Of a stretch of DNA of 64,000 nt, positions 49,196 through 57,008 are shown one piece after another (within the stretch, counting starts at the first letter, position 1; the number at the start of each line of letters is the position of its first letter). The DNA is from an uncultured Sulfitobacter sp. (GTDB lineage Bacteria > Pseudomonadota > Alphaproteobacteria > Rhodobacterales > Rhodobacteraceae). A model generated the notes under the pieces. That model ran no database searches. It was not told the origin of the DNA and was given only the letters and a program-made list of their open reading frames with translations. The stretch lies in assembly GCA_937928635.1 (NCBI GenBank), contig CALFWM010000048.1, positions 16,221-80,220 on the forward strand. Reading direction: 5' to 3'. The position numbers and the translations under genes were made by a program.

Positions 49196-49810
49196 ATGAA
49201 CAAGATGATTGCAATCGGAGCAGCTGCTGTGACGGTGGTTTTTCTGGCCGTTATGGGTTGGTTTGCATTTTCCGGGTCAGGGTCTGGTGATCAATTTGCG
49301 CAGTGCCGGTCAGGTGCCATTGCGGGCGATATCGGTGGCCCGTTTGAATTGGTCAATGCCAAGGGTGAAACGGTCACAGACAAAGACATCATCACTGAAC
49401 CGACGCTGATCTATTTTGGCTACACCTATTGTCCGGATGTCTGCCCGCTGGACGTGGACCGCAATGCCGCAGCAGTTGAGGTGCTGGAAGAGCGCGGGCA
49501 CAGCGTAACGCCGGTGTTCATCACCGTTGATCCGGCCCGCGATACACCAAAGGTTGTCGGTGAATTTGCCGAGGTGATGCACCCGAAGATGATTGGCCTT
49601 ACCGGATCGGCCGAACAGGTCGAAGGAGCAAGCAAAGCCTATCGCACCTACTACAACGCGCAGTCCGCAGTGGACGGTGAATACCTCGTGGATCACACAA
49701 CATTCAGCTATCTTGTCATGCCGGAGATCGGATTTGTGGACTTCTTTCACAGAGACCTACCTCCTAAGGAGTTGGCAGATAAGATCGGGTGCTTTGTGGA
49801 CGCGGTCTGA
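49196..49810 (+). CDS. senC: SCO1/SenC/PrrC family copper protein
   Basis: Assembles the copper center of cytochrome c oxidase and, in purple bacteria, affects RegB signalling. The 204-residue protein has an N-terminal membrane anchor (MNKMIAIGAAAVTVVFLAVMGWF), a thioredoxin-like domain with the copper-binding CxxxC at C79 and C83 in YCPDVC, and the later His167 in LVDHTTFS. The start at 49196 is 7 bases from GGAG; two upstream ATG codons are too close to it. It precedes regA by 63 bases. Confidence 0.95.
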   Translation: MNKMIAIGAAAVTVVFLAVMGWFAFSGSGSGDQFAQCRSGAIAGDIGGPFELVNAKGETVTDKDIITEPTLIYFGYTYCPDVCPLDVDRNAAAVEVLEERGHSVTPVFITVDPARDTPKVVGEFAEVMHPKMIGLTGSAEQVEGASKAYRTYYNAQSAVDGEYLVDHTTFSYLVMPEIGFVDFFHRDLPPKELADKIGCFVDAV

Positions 49811-49873
49811 CCGTTTGACCGCAATGGGGGGACGGCTCTATGCTCTGCTGACGTATTGAACGGGGGCGGCGAG

Positions 49874-50431
49874 ATGAGCGAAATGCAGAACGATTGGGAT
49901 CTTGGCCCGGATCCGACATTGCTGTTGGTAGATGACGACGAACCTTTTTTGCGCCGCCTTGCCAAGGCGATGGAAAAGCGTGGGTTTGCCGTAGAAACTG
50001 CTGGGTCCGTGGCTGCGGGGCGCGCCATTGCAACGGCCCGACCGCCGGCCTACGCAGTTGTGGATTTGCGTTTGCAGGATGGCAACGGTTTGGACGTGGT
50101 TGAGGTGCTGCGCGAAAAGCGTGAAGAGGCGCGTGTGGTTGTGCTGACCGGATATGGCGCGATTGCCACGGCGGTTGCAGCCGTAAAAATTGGCGCAACG
50201 GACTATCTGTCAAAACCAGCGGACGCTGATGCGATTATGCAGGCGCTGCTGACCACCACTGGTGATCTGCCACCCCCGCCCGAAAACCCGATGAGTGCCG
50301 ACCGGGTGCGGTGGGAGCACATCCAGCGGGTCTATGAATTGTGTGACCGCAACGTGAGTGAAACGGCGCGTCGGTTGAACATGCACCGCCGGACGCTGCA
50401 AAGAATTTTGGCAAAGCGCAGCCCGCGATAG
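49874..50431 (+). CDS. regA: RegA/PrrA/ActR response regulator
   Basis: DNA-binding partner of RegB, 185 residues, close to the 184 of Rhodobacter RegA. The receiver has the acidic DDDE at about 20-23 and D64 in VVDLRLQDG as the phospho-acceptor. The C-terminal Fis-type helix-turn-helix NVSETARRLNMHRRTLQRILAKR is intact. The start (MSEMQNDW) follows GGGGGCGGCGAG, a plausible ribosome site. The set regB/senC-regA is complete in this window. Confidence 0.96.
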   Translation: MSEMQNDWDLGPDPTLLLVDDDEPFLRRLAKAMEKRGFAVETAGSVAAGRAIATARPPAYAVVDLRLQDGNGLDVVEVLREKREEARVVVLTGYGAIATAVAAVKIGATDYLSKPADADAIMQALLTTTGDLPPPPENPMSADRVRWEHIQRVYELCDRNVSETARRLNMHRRTLQRILAKRSPR

Positions 50432-50591
50432 AGGCCGCAAGGCCAACAGGCGGGGTTTGATCCAAAGGAGCGCTCACGCGCATCACATATTTCGTTTAGT
50501 GCACGATGCAGATCGCGTTTGGCTGCATGCAGCGCGGAGTGATCTTTTGAGGGTGGCTAAACCGTTCGCGCCTGCTGGCCCCAGGGCATTG

Positions 50592-51077
50592 TCACAGGCT
50601 ATAACGCTTTAGGTCTTTGTCGACGACCTGACCGTTGTCCATAGTATAGTTTTCAATTTTTCCGTAGCTTTCAAAACCGCGGCTTTGATAGTAGATCAAC
50701 CCGCCCTCATTATCCGCACGGATATTGGCGTTGATCCAGGCATATCCCAGGCCCTTTGCTGCGACGCGCGTTGCCGCGAACAATGCCGATCCAATGCCAA
50801 GGCCCGTGCGGCCAATCTGTACAAATGTCGAAATCTCGGCGGCTTCAGGGGGAAGGTTTGCGCTTGGTTCGATCCATTGAAAACCAACAACCTTTTCTGT
50901 GTCATCCAGGGCAACATGCCAAGCGCTGCGGGCGGGATCTCGGTCCATCAGATCCTCAATGTCGCTGGGCAAAACCGCGCGGGTGCGGGCAGTTGTGCCA
51001 CCCGCTTCCACGATTTCATTCAGCAGGCGTGCCATATCGGTGGTATCCAATCGGATGGGAGGACGAACGCTGATCAT
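50592..51077 (-). CDS. GNAT-family N-acetyltransferase
   Basis: Acetyl-CoA-dependent transferase of about 161 residues. The acetyl-CoA loop is seen in QIGRTGLGIGSALFAATRVAAK (RTGLGIGS at about 104, an RxGxGxG/S variant), and the later GLGYAWINANIRADNEGGLIYYQSRGFESYG is characteristic. The acceptor amine is unknown. It follows the HD hydrolase gene on the same strand with a 4-base overlap, so the pair is likely cotranscribed. Confidence 0.8.
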   Translation of the reverse strand: MISVRPPIRLDTTDMARLLNEIVEAGGTTARTRAVLPSDIEDLMDRDPARSAWHVALDDTEKVVGFQWIEPSANLPPEAAEISTFVQIGRTGLGIGSALFAATRVAAKGLGYAWINANIRADNEGGLIYYQSRGFESYGKIENYTMDNGQVVDKDLKRYSL

Positions 51078-51682
51078 GTGCATTGCCCCAAGAGTGTGGC
51101 GTGTCGTGCGGTAAACGCATTGCGTGTTTCAACCGGTGGGCGCAGGACAATCGACAGGTCCGAAATCATGTCCATGTCAGGCTTGCCAAAGAATTTGGAA
51201 GACTCGGCCTGTGAAAATCCGGCAATCTGGGTGGCTTCCATCCAGGCGCTGATTTTGTCGGCTTTCTTGATTTGCTTTTTCACCACAACCGGGATGAGGG
51301 CAGGCAAGCCAAAGCGGATGTGGATTGCGGCCGTCAGACGATCATCCAACGCGCCATACCCCGGCCCCACGGCTGATTTCACCGGAGATATCATATCGCC
51401 AATCACATATTCAGGCGCGTCATGCAGCAAGGCGGCCAGTTTCCATTTGGCAGGTGCGTTGGGATTGATCCGCGCAAACAGTGTTTCGACCAGCAGAGAG
51501 TGTTCGGCCACGGAATAGGCAAAATCGCCCTTGGTTTGCCCATTCCACCGGGCCACAAATGCAAGACCATGCGCGATGTCTTCGATTTCTATGTCTACCG
51601 GAGTTGGGTCCAACAAATCCAACCGCCGGCCAGACAGCATGCGTTGCCATGCGCGTGCAGGCGATTTTTTTGATGTTGCCAT
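51074..51682 (-). CDS. HD-domain phosphohydrolase, YfbR-like
   Basis: 202 residues from the ATG at 51680-51682 (MATSKKSPARAWQRML). The HD motif is LLHDAPEYVIGDMISPVK (HD at about 87-88), with a preceding EHSLLVETL giving a metal-binding histidine (about 61). This pattern fits the YfbR-type 5'-deoxynucleotidases or YedJ-like proteins; the substrate is unconfirmed. An upstream extension of 73 codons is in a frame that includes the spacer and is not convincing. It is divergent from ahcY, leaving 211 bases in which both regulatory regions must lie. Confidence 0.8.
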   Translation of the reverse strand: MATSKKSPARAWQRMLSGRRLDLLDPTPVDIEIEDIAHGLAFVARWNGQTKGDFAYSVAEHSLLVETLFARINPNAPAKWKLAALLHDAPEYVIGDMISPVKSAVGPGYGALDDRLTAAIHIRFGLPALIPVVVKKQIKKADKISAWMEATQIAGFSQAESSKFFGKPDMDMISDLSIVLRPPVETRNAFTARHATLLGQCT

Positions 51683-51893
51683 GTTCCTCACCCCGGTTGA
51701 TCCGCCAGGTTCGAATCTATGCGTGCAGAGACATGGGCCGCAAGACGGTTTTTCAGACCCGTTGGGTGCACCGGTGATGACAGCAGTTTTACTGATAAAC
51801 TGACAGCATTGGCTTTGTGGTGGTGAACAGACGTTGAGAAAGTCGCGTAGAGGTGGTAGGCGGCGCTCAAACATCGTTTGATTGAGGTGCACC
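51683..51893 (+). promoter_or_regulatory. ahcY leader with a hairpin next to the ribosome-binding site
   Basis: A leader of about 200 bases. Just before the Shine-Dalgarno GAGGTG at 51884-51889 is a 6-base stem TCAAAC-ATC-GTTTGA (51867-51881). An alternative pairing of CTCAA (51866-51870) with TTGAG (51882-51886) would hide the first part of the ribosome site, so two mutually exclusive folds are possible. No match to a SAH riboswitch consensus could be recognised by eye. Confidence 0.35.
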
Positions 51894-53282
51894 ATGGCCA
51901 ACGACTATATCGTGAAAGACATTAATCTTGCTGCATACGGCCGCAAGGAATTGGATATCGCTGAGACAGAGATGCCTGGCCTGATGTCTTGCCGCGCGGA
52001 ATATGGCGAGAGCAAACCGTTGAAAGGTGCGCGGATTGTTGGCTCACTGCACATGACAATCCAGACGGCTGTGTTGATCGAAACACTGGTTGAGCTGGGC
52101 GCGGACGTGCGCTGGGCCTCTTGCAACATTTTCTCCACCCAGGACCATGCCGCCGCCGCAATTGCCGAAGGCGGCACACCTGTTTTTGCGATCAAAGGCC
52201 AGTCCCTGGAAGAGCATTGGGATTATCTCGACAAATCCTTCATGTTTCCCGAAGGCGCAAACATGATCCTTGATGATGGCGGTGACGCAACACTGTATGT
52301 TCTGTTGGGTGCCCGCGCTGAAGCGGGGGAAGACATCATCCCTGTGCCCACATCCGAGGAAGAAGAGGTGATCAAAAAACAGATCGCCAAGCGTATGAAG
52401 GAAAGCCCAGGCTGGTTCACCAAAACCCGCGATGCCATCCAGGGCGTGTCTGAGGAAACCACAACGGGCGTGCACCGACTCTATGATCTACACAAGAATG
52501 GCCAACTGCCGTTCCCTGCGATCAACGTGAATGACTCTGTGACCAAATCGAAGTTTGACAACAAGTACGGCTGTAAAGAGTCACTGGTTGATGGCATTCG
52601 CCGCGCCACAGACACGATGATGGCCGGTAAAGTTGCAGTTGTTATGGGCTACGGTGATGTGGGCAAAGGCTGTGCCGCCTCGCTGCAAGGTGCTGGCGCA
52701 CGTGTGAAAGTGACAGAGGTTGACCCGATCTGTGCATTGCAGGCCGCGATGGATGGTTTTGAGGTTGTTCTGCTGGAAGAAGAAGTTGGCAGCGCAGACA
52801 TTTTTATCACAACAACTGGCAACAAAGATGTGATCCGCATCGAGCACATGCGCGAGATGAAAGACATGGCGATTGTTGGAAACATCGGCCACTTTGACAA
52901 TGAAATTCAGGTTGCAAGCCTGAAAAACCACAAGTGGACGAACATCAAAGAACAGGTAGACATGATCGAGATGCCGAATGGCAACCGGTTGATCCTGTTG
53001 TCTGAGGGTCGCTTACTGAACCTTGGCAACGCCACCGGGCATCCTTCATTTGTGATGTCGGCTTCCTTCACCAACCAGGTTTTGGCGCAGATTGAATTGT
53101 GGACCAAAGGCGATGAGTATCAGCCCGGCGTTTACATCCTGCCCAAGCATCTGGATGAAAAAGTGGCGCGTCTGCATCTTAACCGCATCGGCGTAAAACT
53201 CAGCACGTTGAATGCAGAACAGGCGGCCTATATTGGCGTGGCGCCAGAGGGTCCGTTCAAGCCAGAGCATTACCGTTACTAA
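51894..53282 (+). CDS. ahcY: Adenosylhomocysteinase
   Basis: Hydrolyses S-adenosylhomocysteine to adenosine and homocysteine, recycling the product of methylation. The ATG at 51894 ([16 protein letters not shown]) gives 462 residues. It has the NAD-binding motif [10 protein letters not shown], and the NAD/substrate segments [12 protein letters not shown] and NIGHFDNEI. The C-terminus KPEHYRY is the standard one. The long leader and the hairpin overlapping the downstream gene start suggest careful control of the transcript. Confidence 0.98.
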   Translation: MANDYIVKDINLAAYGRKELDIAETEMPGLMSCRAEYGESKPLKGARIVGSLHMTIQTAVLIETLVELGADVRWASCNIFSTQDHAAAAIAEGGTPVFAIKGQSLEEHWDYLDKSFMFPEGANMILDDGGDATLYVLLGARAEAGEDIIPVPTSEEEEVIKKQIAKRMKESPGWFTKTRDAIQGVSEETTTGVHRLYDLHKNGQLPFPAINVNDSVTKSKFDNKYGCKESLVDGIRRATDTMMAGKVAVVMGYGDVGKGCAASLQGAGARVKVTEVDPICALQAAMDGFEVVLLEEEVGSADIFITTTGNKDVIRIEHMREMKDMAIVGNIGHFDNEIQVASLKNHKWTNIKEQVDMIEMPNGNRLILLSEGRLLNLGNATGHPSFVMSASFTNQVLAQIELWTKGDEYQPGVYILPKHLDEKVARLHLNRIGVKLSTLNAEQAAYIGVAPEGPFKPEHYRY

Positions 53283-53305
53283 AGGTCGGGCGATACCGAC
53301 TCTCT

Positions 53306-54040
53306 ATGGATAACGAACCACATAAACGCCGCCCGGCTTATGGCAGGGCGGCGTTTCGCGTTTTCATGGTCTTGCTTGGCTTTGGGGTATGGTTTGGCTT
53401 CATCTATCCAAAATCACCCCTGCATGATGGCTGGAACCCGTTCACGCCTCTGAATATCAAAGATCCGTTTACACCTCTCACAACTTGGAAACTGCTCAAC
53501 GCGCTGGGCGATACGCAAAGCTGCCTGGCCGCTTTGGATACGGGCGCGAGTGCGGAAAGAGTAGAGGATCATCTGGAAACCGCGCAGTGCCATATCCGTC
53601 CACAGGTACGCCTAAGCGGTGTTGGCAGCGCCCGCCTCAAGCCATTGAACACCCGTTGCCAGACGGCCCTGCGCATTGCGATGTGGGAGCGTCACGGTAT
53701 TCAGCCTGCAGCGCAGCGGCATTTCGGGCAGAGCATTGAGCAGATCAATCATCTGTCCAGCTACAATTGCCGCCAGATCCGCACCCTACAGTCTGGCAGG
53801 ACCCGGATGAGCACCCATGCCACAGCCGATGCGGTGGACATTGCAGGTTTTGTCACCGCCAGCGGCGCGCAAATCACGTTACTGAAAAACTGGACCGGCC
53901 CTGCGCCCGAAGCGGCGTTCCTGAAAGATGTGCGCGACAGCGCCTGCACATGGTTTCGTGTGACCCTTGGCCCGGACTACAACGCACTGCACGCAGATCA
54001 TTTCCATCTACAACACACCGGATGGGGATTGTGCCGCTGA
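53306..54040 (+). CDS. Extensin-like C-terminal domain protein (probable peptidoglycan peptidase)
   Basis: 244 residues from the ATG at 53306. A membrane anchor lies at about 19-34 (VFMVLLGFGVWFGFIY), followed by an extensin-like (LAS-fold) domain. Metal-binding motifs are in STHATADAVDIAGF (about 169-182) and DYNALHADHFHLQ near the C-terminus, like D,D-carboxypeptidases. A later start at 53366 (MVLLGF) would place the terminator-type hairpin upstream of the gene, and neither start has a good ribosome site. The peptidoglycan target is inferred from the fold only. Confidence 0.78.
   Translation: MDNEPHKRRPAYGRAAFRVFMVLLGFGVWFGFIYPKSPLHDGWNPFTPLNIKDPFTPLTTWKLLNALGDTQSCLAALDTGASAERVEDHLETAQCHIRPQVRLSGVGSARLKPLNTRCQTALRIAMWERHGIQPAAQRHFGQSIEQINHLSSYNCRQIRTLQSGRTRMSTHATADAVDIAGFVTASGAQITLLKNWTGPAPEAAFLKDVRDSACTWFRVTLGPDYNALHADHFHLQHTGWGLCR
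53324..53356 (+). terminator. Terminator-type hairpin after ahcY, inside the extensin gene start
   Basis: A perfect 11-base stem, AAACGCCGCCC at 53324-53334 and GGGCGGCGTTT at 53346-53356, with an 11-base loop, 41 bases after the ahcY stop. Its shape matches the AAACGCC...GGCGTTT terminators typical of this chromosome (compare 54693-54720), with T's following at 53361. It sits inside the first 17 codons of the longest extensin frame. Confidence 0.6.
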
Positions 54041-54191
54041 CCATGACAGGCGTGCGGTGCAATACAATTCCCTGTGGCCGTATGACGGCTCAAACCCAAA
54101 ACACAGATTTGCTGGCCAAAGGCAAAGTTGTTTTTTGCCTGACCCCAAGCTGGCCCAGCAGTATCTGTATTGGGATACGCTTTTCAGTGAA

Positions 54192-54203
54192 CTGTCGCGA
54201 CAG
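54192..54203. repeat. 12-base perfect palindrome CTGTCGCGACAG
   Basis: A stand-alone inverted repeat in the 288-base gap between the extensin gene and the DUF2853 gene. It is a possible dimeric regulator operator. No other element was recognised in this gap with confidence, apart from a weak TTGCAA at 54253-54258 that might be part of a promoter for the DUF2853 gene. Confidence 0.3.
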
Positions 54204-54328
54204 GAGAGTGGGTTCCTGATTTTGGGGGGAAAACACAGCCAAAAAATTCCTTTTGCAACGCGGAAAAGGACACTAGTCTGCGCGGGCGAGGTCAGAAGAC
54301 CGATTAATTCCAAGGTGGGAGAGTTACT

Positions 54329-54670
54329 ATGGGCAAGCGCGACGAGTGGATCGAAAAGTATGCAGACGATCTGAAAAACAAATGCGGCATGACGCCGGAC
54401 ATGGATTTGCTGACGAAAGTCACAATTGGCTGTGGTCCAGCGATCTATAACGCGGATGCGTCAACTGTTGCGGGCAGCCAGCCTGCCGAATTGGAAACAG
54501 TTAAGAACAACTTCCTGATGAAAAAGCTGGGTCTGGCAGACAGCCCCGACCTGATGGCAGCCATCGACAAAGCAATCGAAACATACGGCAAATCAGAGCG
54601 CAACAAGTACCGCGCCGTGATCTACTACATGCTGACAAAGCACTTCGGCAAAGAGTCCGTTTACAGTTAA
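54329..54670 (+). CDS. DUF2853 family protein
   Basis: 113 residues, mostly helical, with no membrane segment or signal. The conserved N-terminus MGKRDEWIEKYADDLKNKCG and TIGCGPAIYNADASTVAGSQ are characteristic of DUF2853, a family of unknown function found in alphaproteobacteria and others. The gene is monocistronic: it is followed 22 bases later by a strong terminator. Start preceded by GGTGGGAGAG at normal spacing. No function can be assigned. Confidence 0.9.
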   Translation: MGKRDEWIEKYADDLKNKCGMTPDMDLLTKVTIGCGPAIYNADASTVAGSQPAELETVKNNFLMKKLGLADSPDLMAAIDKAIETYGKSERNKYRAVIYYMLTKHFGKESVYS

Positions 54671-54692
54671 ACCGACTTTCAGTTTGATGTTG

Positions 54693-54724
54693 AAACGCCC
54701 GCTTGGTTAAGCGGGCGTTTCCTA
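54693..54724 (+). terminator. Intrinsic terminator of the DUF2853 gene
   Basis: A 10-base perfect stem, AAACGCCCGC and GCGGGCGTTT, with an 8-base loop, 22 bases after the stop codon. The stem end supplies three T's, but no long U run follows. Confidence 0.8.
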
Positions 54725-54735
54725 TTTGAGGCATG

Positions 54736-54888
54736 TTTGAAACACTCAATCCTTGCGATATTCGCCTGATATCGCTAGAGAATACCCAGGCGGCTAGGAT
54801 GGCCAGAACAGTTTCGAATACGTGTGTGGGATCACGGGAGCACACGGGGTGAGGGGGGTTCTGGCTTTTCTGTCAGAACCCCTTTTTT
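54736..54888 (+). ncRNA. Candidate small RNA with three hairpins and a strong terminator
   Basis: Between the DUF2853 terminator and the convergent DUF1761 gene are three stems in order: GCGATAT/ATATCGC (54755-54761 and 54769-54775), a CGTGTG/CACACG stem (about 54820-54845), and a terminator GGGGTTCTG/CAGAACCCC (54855-54863, 54874-54882) followed by six T's. TTGAAA at 54736 could be a -35 box, with TATTCG about 16 bases later as a weak -10. The region holds at best a 17-codon frame. No known family was recognised. Confidence 0.4.
54855..54888 (+). terminator. Strong intrinsic terminator facing the DUF1761 gene
   Basis: A 9-base GC-rich stem (GGGGTTCTG at 54855-54863, CAGAACCCC at 54874-54882), a 10-base loop and TTTTTT directly after. 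It ends rightward transcription 20 bases before the convergent DUF1761 stop and is about 185 bases from the DUF2853 stop, which already has its own terminator. Confidence 0.85.
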
Positions 54889-54908
54889 GTGGTCAGAACC
54901 AGCGGTTC

Positions 54909-55301
54909 TTAAAATAATCCCAACACCAGACCCATGACCGCGCAACCGAATGTCGCATAGCCGCCATCAATAATGGTCAGGCGAAAGGGCCGCCCGACAT
55001 AGGCGTTGTTGATCATGATCCAGGGGCTGATGAAAAACAGGCCGATGCCAAGCCCGGACACCAATCCTTTCATCGCCGTGTCGATGCCGGACAATGCAAA
55101 GGTGTGGCGCATCATGCCCGCGACCAACACCATCGCAAAGGCTGAGATGATGTAGGGCAGCGGTGACTCGTTTTCGGGTCGGCCGTTTTCATCCACCTTG
55201 ATCCCGGCGGCTTCTGTCCATGGCTTGGCCAGTGTCATGTACCAGACCGCACCAAAGCCAAACCCGGCGACGGCTGCAACGATAACTGCTAAATATTCCA
55301 T
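54909..55301 (-). CDS. DUF1761 family membrane protein
   Basis: 130 residues with four hydrophobic helices; the first (MEYLAVIVAAVAGFGFGAVWYMTL) contains the conserved G-x-x-WY motif of this family. A hydrophilic loop EAAGIKVDENGRPENESPLP separates helices 1 and 2. Function is unknown. It faces the strong terminator on its 3' side and is separated from the EVE gene by 57 bases on the same strand. Confidence 0.85.
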   Translation of the reverse strand: MEYLAVIVAAVAGFGFGAVWYMTLAKPWTEAAGIKVDENGRPENESPLPYIISAFAMVLVAGMMRHTFALSGIDTAMKGLVSGLGIGLFFISPWIMINNAYVGRPFRLTIIDGGYATFGCAVMGLVLGLF

Positions 55302-55358
55302 TTTGTCCCTCCACTTTATTTCGTGTGGGGCAAGTATGGGCCGAAAATGGCAGATTTT

Positions 55359-55778
55359 CTATGGTTTCGTGTGGCCCAAGGCGCAAACCAACTTCCATTC
55401 GTCCGCTGTGACTGGTTGGACGGACAGCCGGGAATTCTTGACCAATACCATGTCAGCCAGACGTTCATCTGCCTTGATGTCATCCAAGCTGACCGGGGTT
55501 TCAAAGGGGCGCACGGCTTTGATGTCTACACATTCCCAGCGGTCATCCTTGGTGGTGCTGTCGGGGTGCGCCTCTGCGATGACCTCGACAATACCAACAA
55601 CAGATTTCTCTTTTTGGGAATGGTAGAAAAACCCAAGGTCACCCACCTGCATGGCTCGCATGAAATTGCGTGCCTGATAGTTGCGCACGCCATCCCATTC
55701 TTCACCTGCATCGCCCCTGGCAATCTGGTCGTCCCAGCTCCATGTGCTTGGTTCGGATTTGAACAACCAATACGCCAT
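55359..55778 (-). CDS. EVE domain protein
   Basis: 139 residues from the ATG at 55776-55778 (MAYWLFKSEPSTWSWDDQ). The opening WLFKSEP and the later GVRNYQARNFMRAMQVGDLGFFYHS are the EVE (PUA-like) domain motifs. EVE domains bind modified bases, and bacterial members are often proposed readers of modified cytosine; the target here is unknown. It overlaps the YciI gene by one base, so the two are likely coupled. Confidence 0.88.
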   Translation of the reverse strand: MAYWLFKSEPSTWSWDDQIARGDAGEEWDGVRNYQARNFMRAMQVGDLGFFYHSQKEKSVVGIVEVIAEAHPDSTTKDDRWECVDIKAVRPFETPVSLDDIKADERLADMVLVKNSRLSVQPVTADEWKLVCALGHTKP

Positions 55779-56053
55779 CAGCCAATCACCCGCTTCCACT
55801 CGATCAACTCAACATTGGCAAACAGCCCTGCCACCGCGTAAGGGTCCGCATCGGCCCAGTCCTGCGCGGTGGCCAGATCTGCGACATCCAGAATGATCAG
55901 TGATCCGACCATATCGCCCGCCGGGTCAAGAAGTGGACCAGCCTGTGCAACCTGTGATGCATGTGCTTTCAGATAGTCCAGATGCGCTGGTCGATTATCG
56001 GCGCGCACATCAGAACTGTCCGGTTTATCCTTGGCGATGAGGGCAACAAGCAT
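55778..56053 (-). CDS. YciI family protein
   Basis: 91 residues of the YCII (dimeric ferredoxin-like) fold: MLVALIAKDKPDSSDVR, the conserved HLDYLKAH segment with its histidine and aspartate, and the C-terminal LFANVELIEWKRVIG. Enzyme activity in the family is rarely known. It sits between gpsA and the EVE gene in a row of tightly packed leftward genes, 1 base after gpsA. Confidence 0.88.
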   Translation of the reverse strand: MLVALIAKDKPDSSDVRADNRPAHLDYLKAHASQVAQAGPLLDPAGDMVGSLIILDVADLATAQDWADADPYAVAGLFANVELIEWKRVIG

Positions 56054-56054
56054 G

Positions 56055-57008
56055 TCATTCTTCCTTTAACGGTCGGGTCAGCAGGGTCTGCATGGCGTCT
56101 TCCACATCTAACGCGTTGTTCAACAGGCCTGCAACGGCGGCGGTGATTGGCATGTCCAGCCCATCCCGCAGCGCAATTGCGTGCACCGCTTGCGCCGTGG
56201 CCGCGCCCTCAACCGTGGTGGTTGGGTCAAAAGAAACGCCCTCACCCAATGAATGTCCCAGACGATAGTTGCGGGATTGGGATGAGGTACAGGTCAGGGT
56301 TAAATCGCCAAAGCCGGACAGGCCAGACAGGGTGGTAGCATTCGCCTTTAGATGCACCGCAAGGCGCTGCATTTCAGCATAGCCGCGCGTCATCAATGCC
56401 GCGCGTGCGCTTTCCCCCAGACCTTTGCCGATGGCCGCGCCACAGGCGATGGCAACCACGTTTTTTAGCCCCCCGCCAAGTTCAACGCCAATTGTGTCAG
56501 TGGTCCGGTAGAGCCGCAGATTTGGTGTGGTGAGCTCCTTTTGCAAACGCGCTCCGGCAGCATCATCAGCGCAGGCCAGCGTCAGCGCCGTTGGCAACCC
56601 CTTGGCAATGTCTGCGGCAAAGCTGGGGCCGGTCAAGATGGCGGGGGTGGCATCTGGTACGGTTTGACGGATCACTGCAACGGGTCCACACCCCGTGTTC
56701 AGTTCAACGCCTTTACAGCAGGCCACCAATGCTTTTCCCGCCAATTGCGTCGACACACCCGCTATAAACCCACGCATCTTTTGCAAGGGGACGGCAAGCA
56801 GGAGCGTTTGTGCCTGCACCGCGTGATTGAGATCACCGGTCACAAACAGGCCCTCTGGAAACGTGCACCCCGGCAACCGTTTTTGATTTTTGCGGGTGGC
56901 TTGCATGTCGCCCGGGTCGCGCGCCCACAGAGTAACTGGCCCAATATGCGCCAATGAGATGGCAAGCGCCGTGCCAAAAGCACCCCCGCCCAAAACCGCA
57001 ACGCTCAT
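56055..57008 (-). CDS. gpsA: Glycerol-3-phosphate dehydrogenase [NAD(P)+]
   Basis: Makes sn-glycerol 3-phosphate from dihydroxyacetone phosphate for phospholipid synthesis. The NAD(P)-binding motif is [12 protein letters not shown] at residues 4-15, and the 317-residue protein ends with a helical substrate domain that includes [15 protein letters not shown] (catalytic lysine) and [17 protein letters not shown]. It overlaps tsaD by 4 bases, a common alphaproteobacterial order. Confidence 0.97.
   Translation of the reverse strand: MSVAVLGGGAFGTALAISLAHIGPVTLWARDPGDMQATRKNQKRLPGCTFPEGLFVTGDLNHAVQAQTLLLAVPLQKMRGFIAGVSTQLAGKALVACCKGVELNTGCGPVAVIRQTVPDATPAILTGPSFAADIAKGLPTALTLACADDAAGARLQKELTTPNLRLYRTTDTIGVELGGGLKNVVAIACGAAIGKGLGESARAALMTRGYAEMQRLAVHLKANATTLSGLSGFGDLTLTCTSSQSRNYRLGHSLGEGVSFDPTTTVEGAATAQAVHAIALRDGLDMPITAAVAGLLNNALDVEDAMQTLLTRPLKEE

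Noticed and set aside
51708..51717. GGTTCGAATC resembles a tRNA T-arm
   Set aside because: The 5-base arms next to the loop do not pair, and no acceptor or anticodon arms fit around it. The motif lies upstream of the HD gene in the spacer with ahcY.
54799..54852. A 17-codon frame starting ATG GCC AGA
   Set aside because: It lies inside the hairpin-rich region, with a weak ribosome site and no recognisable product. I prefer a non-coding transcript.
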